Source of the DNA: Collybiopsis luxurians FD-317 M1
Taxonomy: Eukaryota; Basidiomycota; Agaricomycetes; Agaricales; Omphalotaceae
Assembly (NCBI GenBank): GCA_000827265.1
Contig: KN834829.1
Span: 122,253 to 173,476 of the forward strand
Reading direction: 5' to 3'
Length of the DNA stretch: 51,224 nucleotides
A program made the translations under genes and the position numbers. Under the pieces are notes generated by a model that was not told the origin of the DNA, did no database searches, and worked only from the letters and a program-made list of their open reading frames with translations. Shown piece after piece: positions 23,691-33,289 of this stretch (its first letter is position 1; each line of letters starts with the position of its first letter).

Positions 23691-23887
23691 AGATAAAGAG
23701 GGAGAGAAGAATGCTGTAAAAATTGTGATAGTTGGGCAGAATTCTGAGTCAACTAGGGTGGGGTTGTCTTCTAGAATGAGAACCAGTGTGAGCTCGTCGT
23801 CCGGTTTATCAATTCAAATATACTTACAGTTGGGATTCCTGTTCTTGAAGTTGTGCAGAAAATAAAAGAGTCCTGCACTTTCGAAAG

Positions 23888-24282
23888 TGAGGTATTCGCA
23901 TGTCCAAATCAAGCTCAAGGCCAGTCAGGTGGTGAATGAACAAAGAGAATTCTGAGTTCTATGTCTACGCTACATCCTACTTAAGTACATAGAGAAGTAC
24001 TACGGAAGTCTCATATTCTACAAGAGAAACAAGAGATAATCCTCCGAATAACTATGAGTAAATGCTAAGTAAAGTAGCAAAGTACATCTGTAGTCTTTGT
24101 GCAGGAAGGTACAGCTATGATACACAAGAGAGACATAAGAAACCATTGTCCAGGGAGATGTCTCGTACTGGGAAAAGTACGAGTGGGCAGTATTCCCTAT
24201 ACCGACCCTAAAGAAGTAAGTCTTGTCCGAGTCGGCGCCAGTCTAGACTGTGCAGTGTCTATTCGTAATTTGTTATACAACA
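23888..24282 (-). repeat. LTR (5' copy for the minus-strand element)
   Basis: 395 bp partner of 21065-21447, with matching TG...CA ends. The short palindrome CTTTCGAAAG lies immediately inside it, where a primer binding site would be expected. Confidence 0.9.
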
Positions 24283-24337
24283 GGCCCACTTACGTGTCAA
24301 GTTATCTCGTAGTAATCAGTCACATTCAGTGACAGTA

Positions 24338-24599
24338 CAGTACTTTGCGTAATTCTGTGCCCCCTCAGAATTCTCGCATCTGTTTATTTGTATTTACTAA
24401 TAGACTGGACCCAGGCCCTGTTTGTATACAAAACTCACGAAATTCTCAACAAACGTTCACGAGAAAGAGTCAGTTTGGTCGGAACTCATCCGAAATCAAC
24501 CTTTCTCATATGTTTTGTATAGTAAAAGGGCCTGGTCCATGTCTATTAATAAATACAAATAAACAGATGCAAAAATTGTGAGAATTACGCAAAGCACTG
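24338..24599. mobile_element. TA-flanked MITE (Tc1/mariner type)
   Basis: A 262 bp element with inverted ends CAGTACTTTGCGTAATTCT and CAGTGCTTTGCGTAATTCT; similarity between the arms continues for about 100 bp. TA occurs directly on both sides (24336-24337 and 24600-24601). It has no coding capacity. It sits 55 bp beyond the LTR element. Confidence 0.88.
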
Positions 24600-24601
24600 T
24601 A

Positions 24602-25238
24602 ACTAAGGAAGTAGTCGGAAAGTCTGGTACAAGGAATTCAAGTACTGTACATTTACGATAAAAACTTAAACAGACAATAGATCCAGTAGAATGGACATCA
24701 TGCATCATAGTGGCCCAACATCTTTTCACAATGATAAGCTTACGATATTTGTACTGCCTGAAAAACTTAGCAGTCCATTTCAAAATTTGAATTTAACTAA
24801 GAGTTCCAAGTATACTGAGTTTCTAAAATAGAGCAGCAGCTGAGCTTAATCAGTTGCCAGGTTACATCTAAAAACATCACCTGATGCATCCAAAGTTGCA
24901 GAAAAGCGAATCTTCCATTTTATATACTTGAGTTTCTCATTAACTTTTCTTGCCTTTTAAGGTCCGTCACGTGATATACCCGGCTGCGGATCGACTTTGG
25001 GAAGCAAAATCAACTAGATTCTCCCCTAAAGACGGTCGATCCAACAGTTGCACTGAGCTTTAGGGTCAAGTGCCCAGTTAAAGAGTATTAAAATTTAATT
25101 CTACCAGCATTTACTTATATTGCATTGATTTGCAATGTCAGCGGCATTACATTCAAGCCACCACTTATATTACGACCGGTCGCCACAACCTTCCCCTCTC
25201 GGAATATTAGAATAACTAGAGGCAGTGTCCCCCTCCTT
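24602..25238. other. AT-rich intergenic, nothing recognised
   Basis: 3' flank of the kinase gene. No coding pattern or clear repeat. Confidence 0.5.
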
Positions 25239-27734
25239 TCATTTACCCGGATACCGCTTGTCACAAAACCTATCCCAGAACCCTCCCGCAAGCACAGAAA
25301 CACCCCATGCCCCGGGGTCCATAGGCAGCTCTGACAATCCAGACCCTTCCTTCCCCTGTGACTCGACACCAACATAAACTGCCCGTCCTAATTTAGGCTT
25401 CATGCCCTTCGTACTCAATGCGCCTTCCTTCGCTCGTATACATGCTTCGGTGAAGGGACATGGATGATTGTTTTCGGAAATACCTCCTTCTCCTCCGATG
25501 GGAGTCGTAGTAGCATTAATGGCAGCAGAGGGTGATGACGACGACGACGAGGAAGCGGTACACAACGGAACCAATGCATCCATCAACGTCCGATCTCCAG
25601 GTTTCGCAGGCGTATGATGCGCCAATGCTCCCAAAGCATCCTCGAGAGTGTCCATAAACCTAACAGATGAAATGGCAGAACCAGAACCAGGACCAGGACC
25701 AGGACTCGCACTCGCACTCGCACCAGACACCGCAGATGGAGAAGGGTGGACCATCCTTTTAATGGCTGCAGCCCATGCCGTGAAGAATATCGCAAACACT
25801 GTCAGTCGAAGTCAAGAGTTATGCCAGCTATACGCGCGGAAGAGCTTTCAACTCACAAGCACCGATAGTTCCACCCATATTATCCTCCAAAATTTCTCCG
25901 AGCCGAAGGACCAATTGGTCGGGAGATAGATTTACGACTTGCATGTGTTGGTTTTCGATTGCTTTGAGGATGGCTGGGTACGTGTGGATACGTACGAACA
26001 CACAAACAACGTCAGTTGAAAGACTAGATGCTACTTAGGCGGCACAAGCTCACCATTCGCCCCTCGAGCAAATGTCACCCCGCAATCCCCATCTCCCACA
26101 ATCGTGTCATACTCTGTTAAAACCGCTTCCTCTTTCAACACAGCTCTACACGCACTCACTATTCCCTCTGTGACTCTTTCCGGCGAAATATCCGTTTGTC
26201 GCCAATAGGGATTCGGGTTCGTTGTTGCGTTTTCGGATTCTAGTCCGGGTAGGAACGTCGTGATTTCCGCGTTCTTCTCTGTATCTTTCTCCCTCCGCTT
26301 CATGAAGGATACTCCAACATCAACATTCGCCCATCGTTGATCTCGGTCACGATCAGGGTTAACCGGCCGCATAACCTCCAAAATCCTTTCCGTCCCCTTT
26401 TGCTCCTCCCTCCCAACATCTCTCATACCATCCGCAGGCCAAAACCTCTTCACGCCCACCCACGAGTGCGCTTCCGTCGGGTCGTCCAGTAGTTGTAGGA
26501 TGTCCATGGGTCGATGGAGAACTGATGTACGAGGTGTACGATGAATTGCGGAGACATTTAGAAGGGAGATGGAGAATCCTGGTGCATTGAGGGATGTCAT
26601 GTACGAGGAGGAATATATTCGTACGGGATGTATATCCGATAAAGCTATCCGAATAAGATCAGTAACCAGGAGCAAAGATCCAACTTCAAACGTACCCAAT
26701 CTGCCCAACACATCATACACAATCGCACCCATCTCCAACTGCGACATCCCCCCTAGATTATTCACAAACAACACAGTCGTATCACCCTCTTCAACAAAGC
26801 TGTCCCTTCCACCATCCACTACCCCCCGAGAACGAAGTATTTTTCCAACCATCTCATCCACCAATTTCGCCGAATCTCCGCCCTGCATCTGCATCCTCCT
26901 CACTCCAGGCTCGTTATGCAGCCCAAGCCCGACCTCACATTCATCATCTCCCATCATCCCTGCACTCCCAGACTTGGACCCAGGAACATGACAATGTTCC
27001 AACCCGACCCCGATACTCGCCAAATGATTCACCCCCGCCTCCCCAACCCACTTCATATTCTCGAGTGACGACCCGCGTTCAGCCAGGGCGCCCAATATCT
27101 TACAGACGATGATGTTCCCCGCAAGTCCACGAGGACCGACGACACTTGCTTGAGGTGAATCCAGTAGTGAGACATCATCCGCAACGACGATACTGTCGAT
27201 CCTGATCCCCTCTGCTCGAGCTTTTTCGATCGCCAGACCGAAATTGAGTCGGTCGCCGGTGTAGTTGTTGATGATGACTAGGACGTCTTTGTGAGGTACG
27301 AGACGGGGAGGGGGTTGTTGAGCAGTGGAGGATGAGGAGGATGTGGATGATTTATCGGATGGAAGATTCCGGAGGTGCGATTCGTCTCCTGCGAATGCAG
27401 CTAGTCGGATGGTGGATAGGATCTGTTTCGCACTTGGACTGGCGAATATTTCGCCTGACACGGAGGCTGCGAGCATACCGTACCCTGTATATGATGCATG
27501 CGCTGGTTCATGGCCTGCTCCCCCACCGGATATGACTGAAACTTTCGTTTGAGAGGAAGGTGGGAAGGTGTACACTGATTTCGAAGCCCGGTGTCTGGAA
27601 CATGAGTTTAGCTGGGATATCGATGAACGTACGTGACAGACTCACAATCTGAGAGACGGATTCAAAGCGACAGCCCCTTGAAGCGACTTGAGAACCAGCC
27701 CTTCTGAAGAAGTGTAAACGTGCTTTGTGGACAT
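25239..27734 (-). CDS. DAK1: Dihydroxyacetone kinase (unit A, intact)
   Basis: ATP-dependent dihydroxyacetone (glycerone) kinase, making dihydroxyacetone phosphate in the cytosol for glycerol use and detoxification. Exons 27734-27646, 27594-26054, 25973-25857 and 25798-25239 join in phase (introns 51-80 bp) to 768 residues; the start MSTKHVYTSSEGLVLKSL fits the family. The DhaK half has GGGAGHEPAHASYTGYG, GDRLNFGLA and GLEHCHVPG, whose second His is the covalent substrate-binding residue. The DhaL half has VGDGDCGVTFARGA (Mg-binding Asp residues) and DNMGGTIGALFAIFFTAW. It is longer than the ~590 residues usual in fungi because of low-complexity inserts: a Ser run near residue 90, a charged linker, an Ala/Ser/Pro/Gly repeat and another Ser run in DhaL. 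Terminates in TGA. Confidence 0.93.
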
Positions 27735-28201
27735 TGGTCGTCGTTGGTTCTGAGAAAGAAAGGAAAATAGAAATCAAGAACGAATAAGATTTATTAGTGA
27801 AACCGCTGACATCACAGAACCACGCCCCCGTTCTTTCCCAACCAGTGTCACCTGCCCCCTCTGAGTGAGTCTTCGGTCGGCAAAGCCGATATCCAAACCG
27901 GGTAAAGTGAGCGTCGTAACGGAGGCGGGTATGCCAGCAGGGTCGAATGTTCAAGTTGAAAAGACTGAGCAGGATAGACTAGGCCGAAAACGCGACGTTA
28001 TTGAGGTCAGTTAATGGGGTTAGCCCTAGGCCAACGTTTCAGTTTTGACGTGCTATTCATGGAAACAACAGAAGTCGATGAAGATGCCAGTATTCGATAT
28101 GCTGAGTGAGTACTGATTCTAGCTTTTACGAAAAGAATATGTATGGGAACAGATTAGAAATAACTGGTTGATGGAAACTGTTACGAAACTATTGTGTTAA
28201 T
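27735..28201. promoter_or_regulatory. Kinase upstream region
   Basis: 467 bp between the kinase start and the 3' end of the DUF6536 gene, both on minus, so it probably holds the kinase promoter and the DUF6536 terminator. No specific site recognised. The part to about 28180 is also conserved in unit B. Confidence 0.4.
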
Positions 28202-30533
28202 TCACGAATAATAGAACCCTGGTATTGGCTGTCCAACATCCCCACTCGAAAACGATATATGCCCTGCTCCCTGCGCCTCGTCATGCGTTGCATCCAACAT
28301 AGCACCCCATTTGACCGGAGTCGACGAATCCTTGCCATCCTCTGGAGGGTGACAAGCAGCGGCAATAGCTGCACTACAACTCCCCACAAGCGGCATATCT
28401 CCATTGAGATGTTTAAAGAACGCAAGAACAAGTGCGAGCAGAATCAGGGATGCACCGACGATGATCGTCAGCATCATGCCCATTGGCGAATACCCACAGC
28501 TCGTAATACTTGCATCCGAATCAAGAATCTCATTGATGTCATCCCTGGTAATCCAATAGCTCACCTTCACCAGGAAGATGCTTTGTGAAAGGAGCCAGTG
28601 TAAGAGGGCAGAGTAAACTATCAACGGAAGACCAAAGCGATAAGGGATTTGGAGGAAATATGTTGATCGCTGGTCACCGGACGGGCTAGTGACGCGAAGA
28701 GGTTTACGGGAACGGGCATATGAGGACCATTCCAAAGTAAGGAAGAGAGTGGTGCACAGGCTATTGAAGACGAGGTAAATCATTGACAAGATGAGTTGGG
28801 GAGAGTTGGAAATGAGGACGGCGGCGACGAGCGCGCTATACCCTTCTGTTGGTATCTGCCATCCTTGGATAATATTTTGAGAGTGCGCCTTGCCTAGACC
28901 GAACTGCCAGAGAGCCGCAAGCCCAGTCAAGCCACTTCCTAGCGATTTAAGATAGATTAATGCATAAATTAGAAGACCTAGGACAACGGAGATGGCGCCA
29001 GTGAAGCTGCGAGATGATCAGACTTTATCACTTATGAACATTCCGCGTACGTACAGGCAGATAGTCAATATCCAGTGTTGTCGACTTGCTGCATTTATCC
29101 ATTTTAGCTTTGGGGGATGATATTCGATGCACAGAGGTGGAAAACGTTGGTCTCTACTCTGTTCATCAAAATGACTTCCTGAGGCCAAACACATATCATT
29201 CGTATAAGGGTCGGGTTTATCGATAAAAGACGCAATGGCGTCTCCAATTGTAACCAGTGGGCCATCCTTGATCCTCATAGCAACAAAGCTCATGCATACC
29301 ACCTTTACGACGTTAAAAACAATAACGATGGCCAGCAGCGGTAGGTTGAAATTCAGCTGGCATTTCGGAACAACAAGTTGACTGATACAATAATTGACGG
29401 GCAAGGCTTGATCCGAACGAGAGGAATCGATGTACACTTGAAGTTTCCAGTTCGAAGGGTCGATATTTCCCCACACCGAAGAACAAAGCTTTGTGGGTTC
29501 GTCCATGCCCGAACAGATCCACGTAAAAGGGTTTCCACCGTAAGCAAATTCCCCACTGTCATCAGGTAGAGCATTGTCTTCAAGTAAAATGAGCGAGCCA
29601 TTTGAGATGTAGTCTCCGACAACAGGTATGACAGTACTCCAATTGGACACAAAATCACTGGCATAGGCGTTGATGCAGTCAGAAGGGCTTAGAATCGTCC
29701 AGTTAGATATAAATGATTCCGGGACTTGTCCTGGGCACCCTAGATAACCGCACTCCCAGTTGTACGTGCCAGAGGAATGTTCTGCTGGTCTGGGCCCTGG
29801 GCGATGTAGACCGAATACTTGTTGGCACTCAACGTAGAAAAGAAGGAAGAGTTGTACCTGAACAAATTTATGAGCTCACCGACACAACTCATTGGAATAA
29901 TACGTACAAAAGATGTAAAGGGATAGATGAAACGGAGAGCGCCATCCATAGTAGTCGTTTCCGGCGACTTGTATACCTCAAATTCCGCAGGCTCTGAACC
30001 CCGACATCAAGCCAAGATCCTCGTTTGTGTGCTTCGTCAACTTCCCTCCTAGTCGGAGCACATAGACTTTGCATAATGTAATTGCTGGCACCCAGGAGTA
30101 ACGTGCTAAGGACGTTGATGACAAGGTGTATACCGATGGAAATGTGGTCTACTTCGTTACAGTCACCCTGAAAGACAAGTCCGCTGCTACCACCTCCCGC
30201 TCTGACCGCACTCCATATCAAGATGATAATGTTGATGAGGAGCACAGTAGCAGCCTGGAATGTTGCCAACCACGCTCCGAAACGCCAGCCTGTTGGTAAT
30301 CGGTCCTGCAGGTTGCTCCTGAGGCTTTTCCATTGCCATTGAGCTGCACTAACCCAGGAGAATCTTCCAAAGCGATAGGGCGGGTGGTCTAATTTAAGAT
30401 AAAATGTGTCTTTCGGGCCAATTAGCGTAGCTTGGGAGTCCGAGCTACTCTTCTGATGTTGCTCTTCCCTGTCTTGCTCACTGAGCGAAGTCAGGTCAAA
30501 TTCTTCAGATGAATCCTCCAAGTCATCGCTCAT
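28202..30533 (-). pseudogene. DUF6536 membrane protein, unit A copy, frameshifted
   Basis: Exons 30533-29908, 29857-29055 and 29006-28202 match the intact copy at 47930-50222 along their length. Hallmarks are GWRFGAWLATFQAATVLLIN, VINVLSTLLLGASNYIMQSL and CAPTRREVDEAHKRGSWLD, which I recognise as the DUF6536 family of fungal integral membrane proteins (function unknown). In exon 2, near 29771, an 11-base stretch of the other copy is replaced by one base. This net 10 bp loss shifts the frame after DQQNIP and gives a TAG about 10 codons later. All later text (NWKLQVYIDSS, the C-terminal membrane helices) is preserved in the shifted frame, so the break is recent or a variant. A truncated N-terminal product of about 255 residues with two membrane helices is still possible. 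Confidence 0.82.
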
Positions 30534-31261
30534 AGAAACTGCTGTGTATGACGCTTTGGGGTGTATCACTTGAAGGGGAAAACTGGGAAAAATAGAATTA
30601 GAGCCATGTTAGCAATTGATTACAGTTACCGCACCCTGTAGAACTGGACATGAACCAACAGTCAGATGGGAACGAAGAAGAAAAATGTGCCGACTACGAA
30701 TAATCTAAAGTACAGAACGAGACGTTTACCGGATACTGTGAAACCTGGTGGAAAAGGAAACTTGAGTGTTAAGGGAATACACCAATTAAAATTAACCTAT
30801 ATATTTGCAATATACATCTAAATGGGTATACTGTACCATTTTAATCAATTCGACGGTCACAGGTCACTTTGGCTATTTACTGTTTGACAGGAAGTATATT
30901 ACGCGGCACGGTCGAAGATCTGAACATTCTTTCCACCTATGCCATCCGTAGTCCAACACTGACAATTAAAGGAAAAAAGGAAGATATATTCCACCGCTTG
31001 GTTCAAGATCTGAACACCGGTTTCCAGACGTTATCCCGTTAACGGCCCAATCACCATTGCCTCTAGAACGGGAAAAGACGAGGTTGCAATTGAAGCACGG
31101 TATCGTTGCGGCAGACCTTCCCGCTCTTGGAGGGCAAAGTTGGGCCCAAACTTCATAGATACTCTGAAAGGCACAGCTTAGGTAATAGGCTATATGTAAA
31201 ATAGATTGACATGGTAAGTTTGTTTTGGCTTAAAACCGTCCCCAATGTGAAAGGGCACACA
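30534..31261. other. Upstream flank of DUF6536 unit A
   Basis: Alignable with 50223-50829 in unit B up to about 31120, including the AAGATCTGA/GATCTGAACA text. Probably promoter and 5' UTR, possibly with a leader intron. No gene. Confidence 0.45.
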
Positions 31262-31432
31262 ACTTTTACCATAACCCCTACCGTAACCGTTAAGGTAAGG
31301 TTCGGTAAGGTTCGGTAAGGTTCGGTAAGGATACGGTACGGTAAGGGTACGGTACGGTAAGGGTACGGTAAGGGCGGTAAGGGTGTGGTACGGTAAGGGT
31401 ACGGTAAGGGCGGTAAGGGTACGGTACAGTCA
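31262..31432. repeat. GGTAAGGGTACGGTAC minisatellite
   Basis: Tandem short units of GGTAAGGTTC and GGTAAGGGTACGGTAC. A degraded relative (GGTTACAGTAAGGTTATGG) lies on the far side of the MITE at 31444-31678. Confidence 0.9.
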
Positions 31433-31443
31433 TAGAAGGGTTA

Positions 31444-31678
31444 TACTCGTGGTCACCAAAAGTGACTGTCATTTGATGACCAATGCATCAAAAATTCTGC
31501 TACGTTACTGAGCACCAAATTGGAATTAATCAATGACATGCTATGAGGGTATTGCACTTACCTAGAGCTATATAGGTTTGAAATATTTTAGAGAAAGAAT
31601 GGTGGTAGTGCAAGCAGGACAAGAAAAAGAAAAAGTACACAGACATCACATAGCGGTTACTTTTGGTAACCCCGAGTA
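31444..31678. mobile_element. TA-flanked MITE inserted near minisatellite
   Basis: 235 bp with inverted ends TACTCGTGGTCACCAAAAGT and TACTCGGGGTTACCAAAAGT, flanked by TA on both sides (31442-31443 and 31679-31680). No coding capacity. It is a different family from the MITE at 24338. Confidence 0.85.
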
Positions 31679-31679
31679 T

Positions 31680-32552
31680 AGTATTGTTACAGTCATATTA
31701 TGGTAGTGCTATGATTGTTCTACAGTACAGACATTGTAGTATACAAAAGCTTTGTTTATGTTAACTGGCATCTATTCATTAATAAACATTAAGTAACCTT
31801 TTATCTTGCAACTTGTGTGACTTAGGTTTGCACAGTTGATATCCATTTATGTGAATATTTACTGAGAGATACTTATGGAGGTTACAGACTCTTAAATAAA
31901 TTATTCGGGGTTACATCAGGCTCCGGCAAGGTTACAGTAAGGTTATGGTAAGGCTACGGTAAAGTTACAGTAGGTGATGGTAGGTTACAGTAGGGTTACA
32001 GTAGGCTGCAGTGAAGTTTAATACCTTAAGCTTTTCCATATATGCTGGCTCAAGTCACTTAACATTGTTTTAGGAAGATCTCCAAGACAGATATACCGAG
32101 TTTCATGGTTGACACAAGTGCCATCTAGTGGTATGTGTGACTGAAGATGTCTATCTTGACCTGGAACCTGAACAGTGACTGGAGAAACAGTAGGATTCTG
32201 AATGATTGCTGTAGGGGGAGGAGGATGGGATGGAAGAAGTTTGAAGGAGGCTGAGGGAGATATTGGTTCCACCAAGACCAGCATTATAAAGAGAAAAAAT
32301 GTATGGCAACTGTGGATAGGCCACCCTAAGCTGCTGACTCGGTAGAACTGCTGTTACCAAATTAGGAATAGAGGGTGGTGCTGGAGGGCCAGCACTTTTT
32401 ACTGTCAGAGAAAATGATTTAATATGCAAGATTAGAAATCCATATGCTCATTACATGTCATTCTTTAGGAAAATTTTCCGGTTGACTTGTCTCCATTTGG
32501 TCAGGACCAGAACTAATCTGATCCGGACTTATGTAGGATGCAAGTCCTCGCC
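31680..32552. other. Gene-free stretch with degenerate GGTTACAGTA repeat
   Basis: 31921-32010 has about eight degenerate copies of a GGTTACAGTA unit. The rest, including Pro/Ser-rich minus-strand frames at 32.0-32.4 kb, shows no family I can recognise. Confidence 0.5.
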
Positions 32553-33243
32553 GAGCGCACATTTAGAATAGTGGTGCAACATGCTGGCATTTCTTGTTCT
32601 GATCCTTTGAGAATGTATAGAGGTGGCATGGGTGGTACAGGCAAATCTCAAGTTATTAGCACTCTGCTCCATTTTTTCTCTGCCAATAACTGCTGCTTTG
32701 TGATTGTTGTTACAGCGCCTACCAGGAATGCAGCTGCACTTCTTAACGGTTCGATGTATCACTTTTTACTAGGATTCAACAGGCATGTCCAGTACATGGG
32801 AAAAAAAAACACTGGCTGAGGTGTGTTCAAGATGGAATGGAGTTGTTTATATGGTTCTTGACAAAGTTTCAATGCTATCTTGTGTAGATATGTACAAGAC
32901 TTCTGAGCATCTTGCAATTGTTAGGAACAGATTACTCGAAGCTTTTGGTTCTTTGAACATGATCTTCGCAGGTGATTTCGCTCAGTTGCCTCCAGTTGGA
33001 GGTGAAAATGTTTTGTTATACAGCCACACTGCTGGCCTGAACTGAACATCCCTGCAGGGTAATTGCACTGCCATTGGAAAGGCATTGTGGCATCAAATAA
33101 CAACTGTTGTCATTCTGAGGCAAAACATGAGGAATAGAAGTAAGGCCACAGACAACATAAAATACAGAAGGGCTCTGGAGAATATGCGATATAAGGCATG
33201 CATGCCTGAGGATATCCAATTCTTGAAGACTCTTCTTGCTCAA
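32553..33243 (+). pseudogene. Helitron/PIF1-type helicase fragment
   Basis: The frame gives ERTFRIVVQHA, a Walker A MYRGGMGGTGKSQV, TAPTRNAAALLNG, SLNMIFAGDFAQLPPVGG and AIGKALWHQITTVVILRQNM, the order and wording of fungal Helitron Rep-Hel helicases. Only about 230 of some 1300+ residues remain; the HUH Rep domain and helicase C-terminus are missing. Damage: a frameshift at a run of nine A near 32806, a TGA at 33043 in an otherwise continuous frame, and LDKVSM where the Walker B Glu should be (LDE). At about 33243 the text passes into the copia element on the opposite strand. Confidence 0.87.
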
Positions 33244-33289
33244 TCTTGGTATCCATAGCCTCTTTCCATTTAGGCCAATCAGGATGGGA

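Larger units (their letters stand above)
21065..24282 (-). mobile_element. Gag-only LTR retrotransposon (gypsy-like)
   Basis: A 3.2 kb element bounded by direct LTRs (21065-21447 and 23888-24282), each beginning TGAGGTATTCGCA and ending TTATACAACA, so TG...CA. GGCC directly precedes the first LTR and directly follows the second, a possible 4 bp target duplication. The coding strand is minus: gag lies just inside the right (5') LTR. A purine run (AACAAGGGGG) precedes the left (3') LTR. I find no protease, reverse transcriptase, RNase H or integrase in 21448-22625, so it would need proteins from another element. No tRNA primer site with TGG is obvious. Confidence 0.85.
25263..31120. repeat. Segmental duplication, unit A
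   Basis: About 5.9 kb holding the kinase gene, the DUF6536 gene copy and both flanks. It is homologous in the same orientation to 41817-50829. Homology starts eight codons before the kinase stop and continues about 590 bp upstream of the DUF6536 start. Confidence 0.9.

Noticed and set aside
26569..26991. Plus-strand frames opposite the kinase gene
   Set aside because: They are mirror frames of conserved kinase exons and match no family.
30534..30569. Longer N-terminus for DUF6536 copy A (IHPKASYTAVS)
   Set aside because: It would need a GTG start, and the intact copy has no ATG there either; both copies have ATG at MSDDLEDSS.
31290..31472. Tyr/Pro/Arg repeat protein on minus (PYRPYRTLTVP)
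   Set aside because: It is a translation of the GGTAAGGGTACGG minisatellite; no non-repeat coding text is attached.
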